Below, one piece after another: positions 4,964 to 7,622 of a stretch of 7,622 bases of DNA. A program made the translations under genes and the position numbers. Source of the DNA: Leptospira sp. (GTDB lineage Bacteria > Spirochaetota > Leptospiria > Leptospirales > Leptospiraceae). The notes under the pieces were generated by a model. That model was not told where the DNA came from. It saw nothing but the letters and a program-made list of their open reading frames with translations, and did not search any database. The number at the start of each line of letters is the position of its first letter. The first letter of the stretch is position 1. Location: assembly GCA_025457985.1 (NCBI GenBank), contig JALOTI010000085.1, positions 1-7,622 on the forward strand, written 5' to 3'.

Positions 4964-7111
4964 CTATTTGAAATAGTGGATAATGATTCCACCCTTCGTC
5001 ACAAAAAATTCAGCAAACACGAGTGATGTGATTGCCATAAGCTTAATCAGAATATTGATCGCAGGCCCGGAAGTATCTTTAAACGGATCACCTACAGTAT
5101 CACCGACAACTGCTGCTTTGTGTTGTTCAGAACCCTTACCACCTGCTTTCTTTTCGATGTACTTTTTAGCATTGTCCCAAGCTCCACCAGAGTTTGCTGA
5201 AGAGATTGCAAGAACAACACCGGCAACAAGCGCACCTGCAAGAACACCAGCGAGTGACTTTACCCCAAAAAGATAACCAACTACGATTGGGGTGAGGAGA
5301 ACTAAAAGCCCTGGAGGTATCATTTCGCGTAAAGCCGCTGAGGTGGAAATATCCACACATTTTGCATACTCAGGCTTCGCCTTTCCTTCCATAAGCCCAG
5401 GAATTTCGTGAAACTGTCGTCTCACCTCTTTAACCATATCAAGAGCCGCTTTTCCAACGGATTTCATAGTCATAGCAGAAAAGATAAACGGCAACATCGC
5501 ACCAAAGAGCAATCCACCAAAAACCAAAGGATCCAGTAATTCAATCGATGTTAGGTCGATTGCACCTTCTCCCATTTCCTTCGTTGCGTTCTGAGTTCGA
5601 GTGATAAAAGCAGCAAAAAGAGCTAAGGAAGTTAGAGCAGCAGATCCAATTGCAAAACCTTTTCCGACAGCGGCAGTTGTATTTCCAGCTGCATCCAAAG
5701 TATCTGTACGATCCCGAACATCCTTTCCGAGTTCAGCCATTTCAGCGATACCACCTGCGTTGTCCGAAACTGGACCATACGCATCGATGGTTAGACCAAT
5801 TGCAATGGTAGAAATCATTCCAATCGCAGCCACGGCAATTCCATACATTCCAGCTAGAATGTTGGAAACAACAATCACTACTACGAGTAAAATTACGGGA
5901 ATAAGTGACGATTGATAACCTAGCGCCAAACCGTAAATAATGTTAGTTGCTGCACCAGTCTCGCAAGCTCCTGCAACCTCTCTAACAGGTTTGTATGAAT
6001 GTGATGTGTAGATTTCTGTAATCCAACCGATAAACATACCAGCAAAGAGTCCAAGAAGAACGGATGAGAACACATTCCACTTTGTGATAGTTTTGTCTCC
6101 AATTTGGAAACTATCAATCATATAGATATCTGTTACGAAGTAAAGCGCAGCTGCTACGATGAATGTAGAAATCCAGAGTTGCAGTTTGAGAGCTGACTCA
6201 ACATTTCCACCCTCTTTTACTCGCGCAAAGAATGTCGTAATGAGTGAAGCAGGGATTCCAATTGCAGAAATTAACAATGGATAGAGAAGGGCTGAGTTGT
6301 TGTCCGCTAGAGCCGTAGCCGTTGCTCCGATCACTAGTGCCGCACAAGTAGCTTCCGCAGCAGAACCGAAGAGGTCAGCACCCATACCTGCAATGTCTCC
6401 CACGTTATCGCCCACGTTGTCTGCGATAGTCGCTGGGTTTCTCGGATCATCTTCAGGAATTCCTTTTTCAACCTTACCAACTAAGTCCGCACCTACGTCC
6501 GCAGCCTTTGTATAAATACCACCACCCACTCGTCCAAAAAGAGCAACAGAAGATCCACCGAGACCAAAGCCTGCAAGTGCTTCCATCAGAATATGCTTCT
6601 CTACACCTGTGTTTGCGCCTGTAAAAAATAAAAACAATCCGATCATTCCAAGAACCGCAAGCCCGATCAGACCAAATCCCATCACAGCTCCAGAATCAAA
6701 TGCCACTCGGAAGGCTTTCGAAAGCGAAGTTTTTGCCGCTTGAGCCGTTCTTACGTTTCCAGCAGTTGCGATTTTCATTCCGATAAATCCGGAAAGACAA
6801 GAGATCAAAGCTCCTGAAACAAACGCAATGGCAGTGTAGATTCCTTCATTAAAATCCGTCTTCGGATTATCCAAAAGAAGGAAAATTAAAACGGTCATAA
6901 AACTAATAAATAGTAAAATGACTCGGTATTCCCGAAGGAGGAAGGCCATGGCTCCCTCTGCAATGGCGGCCGATATTTCTTTCAATTTGTTGTTTTGTGT
7001 TTGGTCGCCACCTTCTGCGCCAACTTGGATTCTGACCACCCGTGCGGCGTAGAAAATCGCCGTGACGATCGAAAGTAACGCCATGGCGATGATGATTAAC
7101 TCTACATTCAT
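4964..7111 (-). CDS. hppA: Membrane-integral K+-dependent-type proton-pumping pyrophosphatase
   Basis: A 715-residue, intact inner-membrane pyrophosphatase that hydrolyses cytoplasmic pyrophosphate and pumps cations outward. About 16 hydrophobic segments are expected. Family motifs are present: [22 protein letters not shown] (205-226), DNVGDNVGD (231-239), DNAGGIAEM (450-458), and [14 protein letters not shown] (670-683) with the following K690. Residues A480 and G483 in [10 protein letters not shown] are those of the K+-dependent class (K+-independent members have Lys and Thr). In the ion-gate helix the sequence [10 protein letters not shown] puts Glu (E253) seven residues after D246, as in plant H+-pumping enzymes, and Gly at +3 where Na+ pumps carry Glu. 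This predicts H+ transport. ATG 7109-7111 is preceded by a good ribosome binding site (GAGG at 7117-7120). Visibly more GC-rich than the plus-strand cluster. It is divergent from the TPR gene and converges with the lipoprotein cluster; a hairpin terminator follows. Confidence 0.97.
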   Translation of the reverse strand: MNVELIIIAMALLSIVTAIFYAARVVRIQVGAEGGDQTQNNKLKEISAAIAEGAMAFLLREYRVILLFISFMTVLIFLLLDNPKTDFNEGIYTAIAFVSGALISCLSGFIGMKIATAGNVRTAQAAKTSLSKAFRVAFDSGAVMGFGLIGLAVLGMIGLFLFFTGANTGVEKHILMEALAGFGLGGSSVALFGRVGGGIYTKAADVGADLVGKVEKGIPEDDPRNPATIADNVGDNVGDIAGMGADLFGSAAEATCAALVIGATATALADNNSALLYPLLISAIGIPASLITTFFARVKEGGNVESALKLQLWISTFIVAAALYFVTDIYMIDSFQIGDKTITKWNVFSSVLLGLFAGMFIGWITEIYTSHSYKPVREVAGACETGAATNIIYGLALGYQSSLIPVILLVVVIVVSNILAGMYGIAVAAIGMISTIAIGLTIDAYGPVSDNAGGIAEMAELGKDVRDRTDTLDAAGNTTAAVGKGFAIGSAALTSLALFAAFITRTQNATKEMGEGAIDLTSIELLDPLVFGGLLFGAMLPFIFSAMTMKSVGKAALDMVKEVRRQFHEIPGLMEGKAKPEYAKCVDISTSAALREMIPPGLLVLLTPIVVGYLFGVKSLAGVLAGALVAGVVLAISSANSGGAWDNAKKYIEKKAGGKGSEQHKAAVVGDTVGDPFKDTSGPAINILIKLMAITSLVFAEFFVTKGGIIIHYFK

Positions 7112-7121
7112 GAGATCCTCT

Positions 7122-7149
7122 TTGAGAATGGTATTTGAATTTCTAAGAT
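7122..7149 (+). promoter_or_regulatory. Candidate promoter for the TPR gene
   Basis: TTGAGA at 7122-7127 and TAAGAT at 7144-7149 are separated by 16 bp and resemble -35 and -10 boxes. Initiation would fall near 7156, leaving a leader of about 25 bases before the ATG at 7181. The whole hppA-TPR gap is only 69 bp, so divergent promoters must overlap. I found no convincing hppA promoter: TTGACC (minus strand, 7191-7196) lacks a good -10 at the right distance. Confidence 0.3.
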
Positions 7150-7158
7150 ATTTTAGAA
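7141..7158. promoter_or_regulatory. 18-bp near-palindrome in the divergent intergenic region
   Basis: TTCTAA and TTAGAA are perfect six-base inverted arms separated by GATATT; 16 of 18 bases fit a full palindrome. It overlaps the candidate -10 box of the TPR gene and sits about 30 bp upstream of the hppA start, a position suited to an operator. No regulator is identified, and AT-rich palindromes of this size can arise by chance. Confidence 0.3.
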
Positions 7159-7180
7159 GATGACCGATGAGAAACCATAG

Positions 7181-7622
7181 ATGGAACTTCGGTCAAGGAG
7201 AATATGCCAATTTACGGTTTTGGGAACAAGTCTATTTCTTGTCTTCTTTCCAATTTTAAGCCAAACAAAAGCCCCTGAACCGAATTCTCCAAAATCCATA
7301 TCCGCTTTTTATAATTATGACCAACTCCTCCGTATTGCTGAGGAAAAAATAATCACCGAAACACCTGCAAAGGCTTTTGATTTTTTAGCGAAAGCAAAAG
7401 AGATAAATCCTGAATTGGATTTCCGGTATTTCAATCTTTTAGGAGACGCCCACTCGAAATTAGGCCAATACTTCCAGGCAATCGAAGCCTATGAAGAATC
7501 GATCCGAAGGAATCCTGAGCAGTTAGACTTAATCCTTACAATTGCAGATTTACACGAAAAAAATCGAAAACCAAAGGAAGCCTTAAGGCTAACAAAACTT
7601 TTTCTGGAAAAGAAACCGAACG
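7181..7622 (+). CDS. Exported tetratricopeptide-repeat protein, 3' end outside the window
   Basis: 147 residues of a protein continuing past the right edge. ATG 7181 directly follows an in-frame TAG (7178-7180), so it is the earliest start. It gives an Arg-rich n-region (MELRSRR), a hydrophobic core [15 protein letters not shown] and possible cleavage after TKA (residue 31). TPR-like repeats follow: [13 protein letters not shown] (about 67-79), a canonical repeat [20 protein letters not shown] and on to NPE (about 83-113) with the usual small and aromatic consensus positions, and a third around [19 protein letters not shown] (119-137). TPR proteins usually assemble complexes; the partner is unknown. 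The ribosome binding site ahead of 7181 is weak, while a strong AAGGAG at 7195-7200 precedes an ATG in another frame, so the start is not fully settled. Divergent from hppA. Confidence 0.82.
   Translation, partial: MELRSRRICQFTVLGTSLFLVFFPILSQTKAPEPNSPKSISAFYNYDQLLRIAEEKIITETPAKAFDFLAKAKEINPELDFRYFNLLGDAHSKLGQYFQAIEAYEESIRRNPEQLDLILTIADLHEKNRKPKEALRLTKLFLEKKPN
7195..7278 (+). other. Strong ribosome binding site and 24-codon ORF overlapping the TPR gene start
   Basis: AAGGAG at 7195-7200 is the best Shine-Dalgarno match in the window. It is followed three bases later by an ATG (7204) in a different frame from the TPR protein, and that frame stops at TGA 7276-7278 after 24 codons. The peptide ([15 protein letters not shown]...) has no known features. 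Spacing of three bases is short. It may be a chance match or a small leader ORF. Confidence 0.25.

Noticed and set aside
4983..6515. Several plus-strand and alternative minus-strand ORFs within hppA
   Set aside because: hppA is intact and highly conserved; the Ala/Pro/Ser-rich translations are typical antisense shadows of its Gly/Ala-rich codons.

Overview
The window reads as part of an AT-rich spirochaete chromosome, most likely Leptospira. The grounds are several short lipoproteins with spirochaete-type lipoboxes (two with Asn just before the Cys), two TRL-like small envelope proteins, a K+-dependent-type membrane pyrophosphatase, and A/T-biased codon use. The genus is inferred from gene content; no marker gene here proves it.

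Layout: (1) 1-554, the 3' end of a plus-strand gene entering from the left, with a charged, coiled-coil-like C-terminus. (2) 595-4912, seven tightly packed plus-strand genes: a dicarboxylate/amino acid:cation symporter, an SGNH-hydrolase lipoprotein, a probable outer-membrane beta-barrel protein, a TRL-like lipoprotein, a small coiled-coil protein, a second TRL-like lipoprotein and a single-domain Big_5-type Ig-like lipoprotein. Gaps are 16 bp or less and three junctions overlap, so this is probably one transcription and translation unit. (3) 4913-4963, a convergent gap with a hairpin that best fits a terminator for the minus-strand gene. (4) 4964-7111 on the minus strand, hppA, an intact membrane-integral pyrophosphatase with residues predicting K+ dependence and H+ pumping. 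(5) 7112-7180, a short divergent intergenic region with a near-palindrome and one candidate promoter. (6) 7181-7622, the 5' part of an exported TPR protein running off the right edge.

Except for the symporter in the inner membrane and the coiled-coil protein (no export signal), every product of the seven-gene cluster carries a signal peptide or lipobox, so the cluster is mainly an envelope module. Its most distinctive part is the TRL / coiled-coil / TRL arrangement at 3601-4470: two diverged paralogues flank a small coiled-coil protein, with an ATGA overlap on one side and a 26-bp overlap on the other. Their function is unknown. Another point of note is a G7 tract in the SGNH gene, just upstream of its catalytic Asp/His codons. 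No tRNA, rRNA, CRISPR array, insertion sequence or integrase was seen.
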